This document shows, piece by piece, positions 47,985-57,101 of a stretch of 64,000 bases of DNA. A model generated the notes under the pieces. It did not search any database. It was not told the origin of the DNA and worked only from the letters and a program-made list of their open reading frames with translations. Location of the stretch: positions 3,348,001 to 3,412,000 of the forward strand of contig NZ_CP043761.1 in assembly GCF_008386395.1 (NCBI RefSeq). Direction: 5' to 3'. Source of the stretch: Paenibacillus sp. 37 (GTDB lineage Bacteria; Bacillota; Bacilli; Paenibacillales; Paenibacillaceae). Positions within the stretch are counted from its first letter, which is position 1. Each line of letters opens with the position of its first letter. The translations under genes were made by a program, and so were the position numbers.

Positions 47985-48857
47985 TTATTCCGTAACCTCC
48001 TTACGCCGCATGAAGATCAATAGCGGTATAGCAATAATGGTAACGACCACGAACAGTAGAGTGTTGACCGCGGTACCAAGTCCCCAGTTGCCTTCGCCGA
48101 AAGATCGCAGAATGATCGTACCTACGACCTGTGAAGCGTTACCCGGGCCACCACCGGTCATGACATATACTTCGGAGAATACTTTGAGTCCACCGATCAA
48201 GGTCAACATCAAGTTAATGTTAATCGCGGGCAGCAAGAGTGGTAGTGTGATTTTGAAAAAACTTCTCCACGAGCTTGCGCCATCAATCTTGGCGGCCTCG
48301 TAATACTCTTGAGAAATGGACTGCAGGCCCGCCAGATAGATGGCCATCTGGAACCCTGCACTCTGCCAGATCGAGACGATGGCAATCGTCCAGATCACAA
48401 TTGATGGGTTGGTCAGCCAAGCTTGGCTTAACGAATGTAACCCTACAGATTCCAATAGATTGTTAATCGTACCTTCGGTACGCAACATGGGAGTGAACAG
48501 AATGCTGATCACAAGAATGCTGAGTATGGAAGGAGAGTAGAAGATGGCACGTAGCAGGTTCTTCGTTCTTAATCGCATGTTAAGTCCTACAGCCAGCAAT
48601 AGACCGATAACGTTTTTGCCCACGACAGTGACGATTGCAAATATCGCCGTGTTTTTCAGCGCCAGAATAAGCGTTTTGTCCGAGAAAATTTTCTGGAAAT
48701 TATCCCACCCGATGAACTTCAGCTCCAGCCGATCCAGCCGCCAATCCGTGAATGAGTAATAGAAAGCGGCGAGAGCAGGCACAACGAAAAAGATGGAGTA
48801 GATGATCAGTGCGGGAAATATCATGTAATACGAATACAAATTTTTAGTCCTTTTCAT
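47985..48857 (-). CDS. sugar ABC transporter permease (MalF/UgpA-like)
   Basis: This 290-aa membrane subunit has six predicted helices, the FSFTDWRLDRLE-type start of the UgpA group, and the EAA loop ISQEYYEAAKIDGASSWRSFFKITLPLL. With the downstream permease it forms the channel of the importer. GGAG lies ahead of ATG 48857. The pair lies 3' of the binding protein gene in the order typical of Firmicute sugar operons. Confidence 0.92.
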   Translation of the reverse strand: MKRTKNLYSYYMIFPALIIYSIFFVVPALAAFYYSFTDWRLDRLELKFIGWDNFQKIFSDKTLILALKNTAIFAIVTVVGKNVIGLLLAVGLNMRLRTKNLLRAIFYSPSILSILVISILFTPMLRTEGTINNLLESVGLHSLSQAWLTNPSIVIWTIAIVSIWQSAGFQMAIYLAGLQSISQEYYEAAKIDGASSWRSFFKITLPLLLPAININLMLTLIGGLKVFSEVYVMTGGGPGNASQVVGTIILRSFGEGNWGLGTAVNTLLFVVVTIIAIPLLIFMRRKEVTE

Positions 48858-48925
48858 GTCTCACACTCCGTTATAGCTAGGCAGCATAACGGTCGATCCT
48901 GTTATGCTGCCTTATATTTCACTCT

Positions 48926-50239
48926 TTAGAAACCTTCTACACCTTTATCCTGCATCAGCTGACTGAACTTCTCATCCCATGATTTCAGTACTTCTTCCGG
49001 TGACAATCCGCCTGCAAACTGATCCTGCAATAATCGGTACAGTTCGCTGCGATCAACCAGCATGTATGCGTCCGTTGTCAGCACGGTTTTCTTCGGCGTA
49101 ATATAATTGTCTACAATATCCTGTTTGTAAGCTGGCAGTTCCGGTGTAGTAACGTCACTGAAATTGGATACGTATCCTTTGGAATCCACGATCTGTTGTG
49201 CGACATCTTTGGAAGCGATATAGTCCAGGAACTGCTTCGCCTCATCCAAATGTTTGGATTTCTTCGGAATGAACAGTTGTCCTCCGAGTGGACTTGCACC
49301 GAGACTGGCATTATCCGACGATGGAATCGGGAATACGCCCAGTTCCATATTTGGATCTTGCTCGGCCACGCCTTCAATTAACCAATCGCCCATAAACATC
49401 ATGGCTACTTCCTTGTTCAGGAATTTACCTACGGCCATGTCATAGCTGTCGCTAAGCACATCCGTGTTGGTGTAACCTTTGGTGTAAATTTCATATTGTT
49501 GTTCCAGGAAAGTTTTGAATTCCGGGATATCAGACCATTTTTTCTTATTGCTGTTCAACTCATCAAAAAAAGTCGGTTCATTTTTGGCTACAAAATCGGC
49601 AAAAGCTGCTGCAGGCCAGATGTTGGCAGCCCAGGCATCTTTGTAAGGCATGAATACAGGTGTAATGCCACTTGCTTTGATTTTTTCACAGATCGCCAGG
49701 AATTCTTCGTAGTTCGTTGGAATGGACAACCCGAGTTCTTCAAAGATTTGTTTGTTATAAACGACCCCTTGCATCCCTGTATCTTGGCTGACATGGAAGC
49801 TGTAGAGATGGCCACCTGAAGAGAGGACGTCTTTGTTCACAATTCTGCTCGCCCAAGGCTCGTTGTCCAGAATTTCGAAGTTACGTTCAAGGTTCAGGTC
49901 CGTGACTGCGCTCGCCAGATTGTACTGAATAATGTCAGGCGTCTCATCTACAGCCAGTTTGGTTTGCAATACAGTTGTTGTTTGTTCCGCTGGAATCAGC
50001 TGCAAATTGACGCGAATGTTCGTTTGTTTTTCGAATGCATCGAGAATGTCCTGCTGGATGAAGGCAGAGTCCTGAGAACTTTTAGAGATTGCCAGCTCCA
50101 ATGTGACTTTGCCACTCTTGCTGTCCCCGCCAGCAGCAGTCCCGGAATCCGTACCTCCTGATCCACAAGCCGTTAACGAGACCGATAATAAACTGGCCAG
50201 AATAATGGAAAACGCCTTTTTTCTTTTTATTGTTTTCAA
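48926..50239 (-). CDS. sugar-binding lipoprotein of ABC importer
   Basis: This 437-aa extracytoplasmic receptor has lipobox LTAC with Cys25, followed by a Gly/Ser/Thr linker and a type 1 sugar-binding fold (FEKQTNIRVNLQLIPAEQ near the start, KWSDIPEFKTFLEQQYEIYTKGYTNTD, and VAMMFMGDWLIEG). It is similar to binding proteins for di- and oligosaccharides in CUT1 systems. It starts at TTG 50239 with AGAGGGGG upstream. A cre-like site and TATAAT lie in the promoter. It is divergent from the YesM/YesN-type two-component system that probably regulates it. Confidence 0.92.
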   Translation of the reverse strand: MKTIKRKKAFSIILASLLSVSLTACGSGGTDSGTAAGGDSKSGKVTLELAISKSSQDSAFIQQDILDAFEKQTNIRVNLQLIPAEQTTTVLQTKLAVDETPDIIQYNLASAVTDLNLERNFEILDNEPWASRIVNKDVLSSGGHLYSFHVSQDTGMQGVVYNKQIFEELGLSIPTNYEEFLAICEKIKASGITPVFMPYKDAWAANIWPAAAFADFVAKNEPTFFDELNSNKKKWSDIPEFKTFLEQQYEIYTKGYTNTDVLSDSYDMAVGKFLNKEVAMMFMGDWLIEGVAEQDPNMELGVFPIPSSDNASLGASPLGGQLFIPKKSKHLDEAKQFLDYIASKDVAQQIVDSKGYVSNFSDVTTPELPAYKQDIVDNYITPKKTVLTTDAYMLVDRSELYRLLQDQFAGGLSPEEVLKSWDEKFSQLMQDKGVEGF

Positions 50240-50265
50240 TGCAAATCCCCCTCTAAAACGTGTAG

Positions 50266-50279
50266 TGAATCCGTTTACA
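50266..50279 (-). promoter_or_regulatory. cre-like site in sugar transporter promoter
   Basis: Minus-strand TGTAAACGGATTCA fits 12 of 14 positions of the CcpA cre consensus and lies between the promoter and the binding protein start, a repression position. Confidence 0.5.
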
Positions 50280-50285
50280 AGTCCG

Positions 50286-50314
50286 ATTATAGATTCTTTT
50301 CTCGCCCCGGTACA
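50286..50314 (-). promoter_or_regulatory. sugar transporter promoter
   Basis: Minus-strand TGTACC (50314-50309), 17 bp, TATAAT (50291-50286). The poor -35 fits an activator-dependent promoter. Confidence 0.45.
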
Positions 50315-50445
50315 TGTCTGTGCTTGAACGTTGATGTGTAAAATCCTGAACTTGAAATCGCTATCATTTCATGAAATACCGTGATAGAGTAGACATGAAT
50401 ATAAGGGATTTCACATCATGTCAGAACAGGAGGGCATCTCTGAGA

Positions 50446-52209
50446 ATGGCAAAGCTCATACATAAAGCAACTCAATTCAGTTTGCAGACAAAGGTGTTTT
50501 TGACATTTCTGGCTCTGCTTTTGTTCGTGCTGGGCTGTTTTATCGTTTATGTGAATGTGATTGTTGTCCGCCCGCTCAAACTGAAAACAGAGCAGGATAC
50601 GCTCGTTACAGCTACGAAGGTAAGAGAGCAAGTGGATCTCTACGTAGAACAACAGAACCAGATGTCGCAGCGAATATTATCCAGCAAAAATATATTTGCA
50701 GCCATGGACAAGAGCTCCTCTGCGCATAGTAATTATGAAAGGCTGAAACAGATTCGGATCCTCAAAGACATTATGTTTCAGGCCATCGGGCCGAGTATGA
50801 ATATCAAAGACATGTCCATCTACGACAATCATGGTGTTCTCCTGACAACATATCTGGGTTCGGGCAATCCTCCCGCAATATTGAACACCATGATGGAGAG
50901 TAGTCAGGTCGGACGAGATTGGACGGAAAGTGGTTTTGTTCTGCTGCGTCAAGACGATACGATCTCCTTTGTGCGCACGATCAATGATCAGAACGGCAAG
51001 GTGTACGGTTATCTTAGCATCCAGATGGAACAGGCCTATATACAGAATCTGACGGAGGGCATTACCGCTGGCGATGTCTATATTCTGAATGAACAAGGGG
51101 AGCAGATGACCGGCTCGGAAACGGGTGTGACATTTGCCAATTGGACAAAGCCTTCATCAGACGAGGGACTGGATGTGGACAAAAACGACAATTATATCAC
51201 GCATTCCACATCACCCAGTACAGGCTGGATCACGTATATCATAACGCCCAAAAAATCTGTTCTGGGTTCGATCCATTCGGTTCAGACGATGTCCATTCTG
51301 CTGATTACAGCACTGATGCTGGTTTCGTTTGTGTATATCTTCCTGTCGACACGTAACCTGCTGCTGCCTATCCGCAAGCTACGTGGTCAGATCTGGCGCA
51401 TGAACTATAGCAATATGAATCTGAAAGTGGATGAAACGCCGAAGAATAACGATCTCTCATTGTTGAATGAAGCCTTTCAGGATCTGATGGAGAGGCTGCA
51501 GCAATCGATTGACCGGGAAAAGTCGGCGCTTCATGAAGAAGTAAAGGCACGTAATTCGGCGCTGCAAGCCCAGATTGCACCTCATTTTATTCATAATGTC
51601 TTATACCTGATCAGTATAGCCGCCCAAGAGGGAAAGACCAAAGTTGTATCGGATATGTGCAAACATCTTTCGGACAGTCTGCGTTATATTGTCTCTTCAC
51701 CATACGCGCATGTAACTTTGGCTGAGGAGCTTCAACATACGAGACATTATCTGTCCCTTGTACAACAAAAGTACGAAGAGGATCTGGAGTGGGACATCAG
51801 TGCTGACGAGCTGGCGAACGATATCAGGTTGCCGCGGTTGGTCATTCAGCCGTTTGTGGAAAACTGCATTGAACATGCCTTTGCCAACACTACGCCGCCT
51901 TGGCGTATCCAGATTACCGTGAAGCAATATAACGGATTATGGGCTTTGGAGATCAAAGATAACGGAGAGGGCTTTCCACCGGATAAGATCCAGGAGATTT
52001 TAGCCAATATTCAGGCATCGGGTTCTGGAATGAACCAGACTGCCAATCGTGGAACAGCCCTTGGTAACATGGGGATTATCAACAGTGTCAATCGACTCAA
52101 ACTAATGTATAACAACCGGCTCTTTATTAATATATTTAACAATCATGCGGAAGAGCAACATGGAGCAACGATTCAAATCATCGGCTCACTGATGAAGGAT
52201 TTTTACTAG
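50446..52209 (+). CDS. sensor histidine kinase, YesM type
   Basis: This 587-aa membrane kinase has a first helix (~residues 17-40), an extracellular sensor (~45-270), a second helix (~280-300), a HAMP-like linker, and the His_kinase/HATPase pair. The phospho-acceptor is His380 in QAQIAPHFIHNVLYLI; the N box is LVIQPFVENCIEHAF and the G box DNGEGFPPDK. ATG 50446 lies 12 nt after AGGAGGG; the longer frame from 50371 lacks a Shine-Dalgarno. It pairs with the next gene and probably senses the sugar or its loaded binding protein. Confidence 0.9.
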   Translation: MAKLIHKATQFSLQTKVFLTFLALLLFVLGCFIVYVNVIVVRPLKLKTEQDTLVTATKVREQVDLYVEQQNQMSQRILSSKNIFAAMDKSSSAHSNYERLKQIRILKDIMFQAIGPSMNIKDMSIYDNHGVLLTTYLGSGNPPAILNTMMESSQVGRDWTESGFVLLRQDDTISFVRTINDQNGKVYGYLSIQMEQAYIQNLTEGITAGDVYILNEQGEQMTGSETGVTFANWTKPSSDEGLDVDKNDNYITHSTSPSTGWITYIITPKKSVLGSIHSVQTMSILLITALMLVSFVYIFLSTRNLLLPIRKLRGQIWRMNYSNMNLKVDETPKNNDLSLLNEAFQDLMERLQQSIDREKSALHEEVKARNSALQAQIAPHFIHNVLYLISIAAQEGKTKVVSDMCKHLSDSLRYIVSSPYAHVTLAEELQHTRHYLSLVQQKYEEDLEWDISADELANDIRLPRLVIQPFVENCIEHAFANTTPPWRIQITVKQYNGLWALEIKDNGEGFPPDKIQEILANIQASGSGMNQTANRGTALGNMGIINSVNRLKLMYNNRLFINIFNNHAEEQHGATIQIIGSLMKDFY

Positions 52210-52225
52210 CAAGGAGGTATAGGCG

Positions 52226-53752
52226 ATGTATAACGCGATGATCGTTGAGGATAGCAAACCGATATTACGTAATATTAAAATGCTCTTGGAGACGCTGAGC
52301 TTCCCAATTCGTGTAACGGCTACGGCAACGAATGGAGAGGAAGCCTTGGCAGCGATAAAGCAGTCACCGATTGATCTGCTGTTGACAGATATACGAATGC
52401 CGAAAATGGATGGGCTGTCCCTGATTGAGCAAGCCAAGCTTGCCAACCCGGATCTGAAGGTTATCTTGATTAGCGGTTATAGCGATTTTGAATACACAAG
52501 AAAAGCATTGAACCTGCAAGTGTTTGACTATTTGTTAAAACCTGTCGAGCGAGAGGCGCTTGAAGAAGTCATGGGTCGGGTAATTGATCAACTTGATCAA
52601 CAGATGTCCAAGGAACTGCTGGATTTGCAGGAAATCATTCATCCCCAAGGTGAGACTACGCCCAAACAAGGGGAGGAGTTTCCGCCTTTATTCAGCCAGA
52701 TGATGATTATTATGAGCAAACAGCCTTTTACCGCAGGGCATGAACGATGGGTGCAGGTGGAACTTGAGCGCATAGTGCAGGATTTTTTTGCATTCCATCC
52801 TTGTCGTGTTTACACTAGTCAAACCCCATATCAATTTATCGCTTTTGTCAATAAGAGTGCACTTGAGGTGTACTCTTCCGTACATGAGTGCCTTGAATCG
52901 ATGCGACGGCATTTGGTTGCGCATGACATCGATGCGATCATTGGAGGACAACTTCTATTCGCTGAGTCTGGTAATCTGCCGGAGCTCTATCACCGCATGT
53001 CGTCCATTTTGTCTGAGCAGCAACGGTTGAAACAAGGAATAGTGCTGGATACCGGTAATCCGGTGTCGATGGCCAGATCTGAGACAGGCTGTCTGGATCC
53101 GGTGCAGGAATCTGCTTTTGTACAGATGATACAGGCTCGGCAGAAAGAACGGTTTGCTCTTAAGTTATCCGAATTGCTGAATCGATGGGCAGAGGATAAT
53201 GTACATATGACCGAGGTGGATCGGTTTATTGGTTTGGTCGTAGACACGTTTGCTCATCTGTACGAGGAACAGGGGTCGGGCATGAGATTGGGTCTGGAGC
53301 TTCGGTCAAGACAATTCGCCCAGGCACAGTCCTATGCCGATTTTTGCAGGGAACTGGCGGAATGGACGGGACAGTGCTTCGATATGCTGCAATCCCACGT
53401 TCGAAAAAGCAAGGCGATCCTGTTCGAACAGATTGACGATTACGTAAAACTAAATAAATACTCTCAATTATCTATCAACGACATTGCCATGAAGTTTCAT
53501 ATTAGCCCGTCGTACGTCAGCAGAGTGATCAAAAATGCAACACAAATTACGTTTGTTCAGTATTACACCCGGCTTCGCATTCAGGAGGCAGTCAGACTGA
53601 TGGAAAGTCAACCCGACATGAAGTTTAAGGAAGTATCCGATTTGTTGTCATTTAGCGATCAGCACTATTTCTCGAAGGTGTTCAAAGAGTATACGGGGCT
53701 AAGTCCTACGGATTATAAACAACAGATGTCTGGTATAAAGAACCAATCATAG
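52226..53752 (+). CDS. response regulator with AraC output, YesN type
   Basis: This 508-aa regulator begins with a receiver domain (Asp9 acidic pocket, phospho-acceptor Asp55 in LLLTDIRMPKMDG, and KPVEREAL lysine), then a ~250-residue linker, and ends with an AraC helix-turn-helix pair (SINDIAMKFHISPSYVSRVIKNATQITFVQYYTRLRIQEAVRLM and EVSDLLSFSDQHYFSKVFKEYTGLSPTDYK). AAGGAGG lies 8 nt before ATG 52226. It is co-transcribed with the kinase and likely activates the divergent sugar transporter. A terminator follows. Confidence 0.92.
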   Translation: MYNAMIVEDSKPILRNIKMLLETLSFPIRVTATATNGEEALAAIKQSPIDLLLTDIRMPKMDGLSLIEQAKLANPDLKVILISGYSDFEYTRKALNLQVFDYLLKPVEREALEEVMGRVIDQLDQQMSKELLDLQEIIHPQGETTPKQGEEFPPLFSQMMIIMSKQPFTAGHERWVQVELERIVQDFFAFHPCRVYTSQTPYQFIAFVNKSALEVYSSVHECLESMRRHLVAHDIDAIIGGQLLFAESGNLPELYHRMSSILSEQQRLKQGIVLDTGNPVSMARSETGCLDPVQESAFVQMIQARQKERFALKLSELLNRWAEDNVHMTEVDRFIGLVVDTFAHLYEEQGSGMRLGLELRSRQFAQAQSYADFCRELAEWTGQCFDMLQSHVRKSKAILFEQIDDYVKLNKYSQLSINDIAMKFHISPSYVSRVIKNATQITFVQYYTRLRIQEAVRLMESQPDMKFKEVSDLLSFSDQHYFSKVFKEYTGLSPTDYKQQMSGIKNQS

Positions 53753-53827
53753 CTAACAAACCCTTTTTATTTATGTTATAATACGAAACAAATACGGCTT
53801 GTTACTGAATTTATTCAGGCAATACCT

Positions 53828-53880
53828 ATGTATATACATGCTCAAAGTTTCTTTGGGTGTGCATATACATGGGTTTTTTT
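53828..53880 (+). terminator. terminator after two-component system
   Basis: ATGTATATACATGC... pairs with ...GCATATACAT through a long imperfect stem that includes CAAAG/CTTTG, followed by GGGTTTTTTT. Confidence 0.85.
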
Positions 53881-53935
53881 GCGTTTACTTGCCGATTGAT
53901 TCTACCAAAAATGGATAAAGAGAGGAAGATTCACT

Positions 53936-55981
53936 TTGGAAAAGAAAAAGAAAAAAAGGTCATTTTATAAGAAAGGAGGAGCTGGTTTACGATTAATGAG
54001 TACTAGACTCATTGCAGCTTTCCTTGCGGTGCTTATTGTCCCAACTGCACTTATCGGTTATTTCTCGTATCATAGTGCCAAAGATCAGGTGCAACAAAAA
54101 ATGACAGATCCCATTAATACAATTTTAACGATGACAGGACAGCATATTAACAATCTGGTAGGGGAAAAAGCAGAAATGTTGAGTTACATAGACAGCATGT
54201 ATGGCTCCGATCCCAGTCAGGCGAACAATGAAGTAATACAAGTAGGAATCGACCAGTTAGCTGATACATACCCTGATATTATTGCCATAACCGTAGGCAA
54301 CGACCAAGGCAGTGTTATATCTTCTCCAGCAATTGAGGATGCAACATATGATCCACGCAGCACAGAATGGTACACCAATGGTATAAGTAACAATGGATCA
54401 CTCTATTTTTCGAGTATTATGAAAGATTCGGTATCCGGGAAGATTTATGTAGAGATTTCAAAAGCTCTGTCAAATGAACAAGGTGTAGCAAGTATTAAAC
54501 TTGATCTGGAGCGATTAGCAAATGAAATATCGATTGTGGATGTCGGAGGTAATGGGAGTCTGATTGTGGTGGACTCCAATCGAACCATCGTGGCTTGGTC
54601 CGGTGCCATTGTAAACGGTGGGGGAGGAGAGCTTGGCGGAGCACTCATCGAGGGAATTCCAGTCCATCCAAATACGGCTTCAAGTTCCGATGAACCGATG
54701 GCATTTTCCCAATTTGTCAGAACGGATCTGGCGTATGATCTGGAGGTATATAACGGTGTTAATGCTTTGACGGGTTGGAATGTCATTGCTTTAATGGGCC
54801 ATGAAGACTTTATCGCCGCAGCGAAGCCCATCATGGTATCGAGTTTAACCGTCATTGCGATATCTGTATTGATTGCTGGTGTAATTATTTTCTTCATCCT
54901 GAGATCTTTTATCGTACCTATGCAAAAACTGCGAAAGGCCACTCGCAGCGTAAGCGAAGGGAATCTGTCCGAACGGGTTAATCTTAAAACTGAAAATGAA
55001 TTTGGCATATTGGCCAATGATTTTGACCAGATGACCATTTCACTTCAATCGGTGGTTGCCGAACTTCATCAGACGTCATCGTTGTTAAGTCACTCTTCTC
55101 AGATGATTCAGGAGAGTACAGAACAAACGACCCAATCGGTACAACATGTGGCTGTAACCATGCAACAGACTGCGGAGTCAGCTATCGTTGGAGCGGAAAA
55201 TTCGGAACAGACAGCAAATGCAGTCGAAGAGATGGCGAGAGGCATCAGTACAATTGCAGAATCTGCGAGTGCGATTGTAGATTCGGCTGAAGAGACGGAG
55301 CGCGCTGTTGCTAATGGTGGCAAAACCATTAACCAGGTCGGAGAACAAATGGAACATATTCTCGGAGCTGTTGAAGAAACCTCGGCATTGATTAATGAGC
55401 TGTCCAGTCTGTCTGCCGAAGCCAATCGAATGAATGAAGCGATCGCGGATATCTCTCGGCAAACCAATCTTCTATCACTGAATGCCTCTATTGAAGCATC
55501 AAGAGCAGGAGAGCATGGAAAAGGTTTTGCTGTCGTTGCAGGCGAGGTACGAACGTTATCGATGCAATCCAAACAAAGTGCGGACGAGATTGGCGCTACC
55601 ATTGGTAAAATGCTTGATCTGATTGCCAAATCCACGTCTCTTATGAATGATAAAGTTCGTAATCAAGTTGGTGAAGGAATCCGGATCAGCCAAGAAGCTT
55701 CAGCAACCATATCGAATATTGAACAGTATACAACACATATCGTGGATCAAATTCAGGATATTTCCGCTGTCTCCGAACAGTTGTCAGCCAGTACGGAAGA
55801 AGTCTCGGCTACAGTTGCCACGATGAGTCACATCTCTAAAGTGTCGGCTGACAGTGCTCAGACAACTTCAGCAGCAGCCCAAGAGCAAATGGCGGCAATG
55901 CAGGAGATATCCGCATCATCTGCACAGCTATCCAAAACAGCTGAGAACATGCAAGAATTGGTTCGCCGGTTTAAGCTCTAG
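53936..55981 (+). CDS. methyl-accepting chemotaxis protein
   Basis: This 681-aa chemoreceptor has a basic N-terminus ([13 protein letters not shown]), a first membrane helix (~residues 23-44), an extracellular dCache sensor (~45-300), a second helix (~303-325), a HAMP domain ([28 protein letters not shown]), and a cytoplasmic signalling bundle with the hairpin-tip segment [40 protein letters not shown]. It starts at TTG 53936 with GAGAGGAAG upstream. It signals to CheA/CheW, which are encoded elsewhere. A terminator isolates it, so its place beside the sugar system may be incidental. Confidence 0.95.
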   Translation: MEKKKKKRSFYKKGGAGLRLMSTRLIAAFLAVLIVPTALIGYFSYHSAKDQVQQKMTDPINTILTMTGQHINNLVGEKAEMLSYIDSMYGSDPSQANNEVIQVGIDQLADTYPDIIAITVGNDQGSVISSPAIEDATYDPRSTEWYTNGISNNGSLYFSSIMKDSVSGKIYVEISKALSNEQGVASIKLDLERLANEISIVDVGGNGSLIVVDSNRTIVAWSGAIVNGGGGELGGALIEGIPVHPNTASSSDEPMAFSQFVRTDLAYDLEVYNGVNALTGWNVIALMGHEDFIAAAKPIMVSSLTVIAISVLIAGVIIFFILRSFIVPMQKLRKATRSVSEGNLSERVNLKTENEFGILANDFDQMTISLQSVVAELHQTSSLLSHSSQMIQESTEQTTQSVQHVAVTMQQTAESAIVGAENSEQTANAVEEMARGISTIAESASAIVDSAEETERAVANGGKTINQVGEQMEHILGAVEETSALINELSSLSAEANRMNEAIADISRQTNLLSLNASIEASRAGEHGKGFAVVAGEVRTLSMQSKQSADEIGATIGKMLDLIAKSTSLMNDKVRNQVGEGIRISQEASATISNIEQYTTHIVDQIQDISAVSEQLSASTEEVSATVATMSHISKVSADSAQTTSAAAQEQMAAMQEISASSAQLSKTAENMQELVRRFKL

Positions 55982-56034
55982 AGTAGAAGTAAGTAAATGT
56001 GTAAGGAAATATGTAAAGAGATATGTAAAGCACC

Positions 56035-56064
56035 AGGCGCTCCCCAAATGGAGCGCCTTTTTGC
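56035..56064 (+). terminator. rho-independent terminator after chemoreceptor gene
   Basis: AGGCGCTCC / GGAGCGCCT stem with TTTT. Confidence 0.88.
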
Positions 56065-56238
56065 ATTTAGAGAGATTAGTAAGAATGTGATCACTTGAGC
56101 ACTCCTCCTCCTCATATCCTTTCCAACATTCCTTATGAAACGGGTTCGTAGATGATGGAGGTAGGATAATGCAATAATTCAGTGAATTTATATATGAAGA
56201 GATCTGATAAAATGAATGAAAAGCTGGGAGGTAAAGCC

Positions 56239-56994
56239 ATGAAAAAGCCCATGATCGGTGTACTGCCTTTGTATGATACGGACAAAAAAAGTTACTGGAT
56301 GCTTCCAGATTATATGAACGCCATAGAAGGAGCAGGTGGGATTCCAATTATGCTGCCTTTGACAACGGATACCGAGATCATAGCAACGTTGGCTAATCAG
56401 TTCGATGGGTTCCTGTTCACCGGGGGACATGATCTCAATCCTGAGCTGTATCATGAGCATGCTGAGGTTACCTGTGGAGAGTTGTGTATTGAACGCGATA
56501 TGATGGAGTCGATATTATTACAAAAGGTAATTGAGCTAGATAAGCCTGCGTTTGGCATATGCCGTGGACTACAGCTATTTAACGTTATGTTGGGTGGAAC
56601 GTTATATCAAGACATTCCGACTAACCTTCAACTTCATGGGAACAAGATCGTTAATCATAAGCAAAGTCCGCCGTATACAGATCTTGTACATGATGTACAT
56701 ATCGAGGAAAATAATATCCTATACGATATTTTGCAAACCGATACGATAAAAGTGAACAGCTACCACCATCAGGGACTCAAGATGTTATCGGATAAGTTAA
56801 CTGCCGTGGCAGTCGCTGAAGATGGACTCGTTGAATCCGTGGTCATGCCAAACCGTTCATTTGTTTTGGCTGTGCAGTGGCATCCAGAGTACAGCTATAA
56901 AGTAGATGACTACAGTCAGAAGTTATTTGCGGCGTTTGTTCATGCTGCTAAATCCCCACGCTATACTATCCATATTGAAGACATCATCGCATAA
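56239..56994 (+). CDS. gamma-glutamyl-GABA hydrolase family amidotransferase-like protein
   Basis: This 251-aa protein is a class I glutamine amidotransferase-like hydrolase of the PuuD/peptidase C26 type. The catalytic triad is Cys108 in FGICRGLQLFN, His215 in VQWHPEYS and Glu217. GFLFTGGHDLNPELY and the HPEY region match PuuD, which hydrolyses gamma-glutamyl-GABA in putrescine use. ATG 56239 is 7 nt after GGGAGG; earlier in-frame starts (56182, 56212) have none. It is monocistronic, convergent with the MMPL gene. Substrate by family only. Confidence 0.88.
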   Translation: MKKPMIGVLPLYDTDKKSYWMLPDYMNAIEGAGGIPIMLPLTTDTEIIATLANQFDGFLFTGGHDLNPELYHEHAEVTCGELCIERDMMESILLQKVIELDKPAFGICRGLQLFNVMLGGTLYQDIPTNLQLHGNKIVNHKQSPPYTDLVHDVHIEENNILYDILQTDTIKVNSYHHQGLKMLSDKLTAVAVAEDGLVESVVMPNRSFVLAVQWHPEYSYKVDDYSQKLFAAFVHAAKSPRYTIHIEDIIA

Positions 56995-57004
56995 AATGTG
57001 AAAA

Positions 57005-57046
57005 AGAAAAAAGACCTCCTGTTTATAAAAACAGAGGAGGTCTTAG
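57005..57046. terminator. bidirectional terminator between amidotransferase and MMPL genes
   Basis: AAGACCTCC(TG) / GGAGGTCTT stem with A and T tracts on both flanks. Confidence 0.85.
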
Positions 57047-57101
57047 TATTGGTGAATATAGTCGTAATAGTAATCCTGGTATTACCCTTCTATTGGCAGG
57101 A

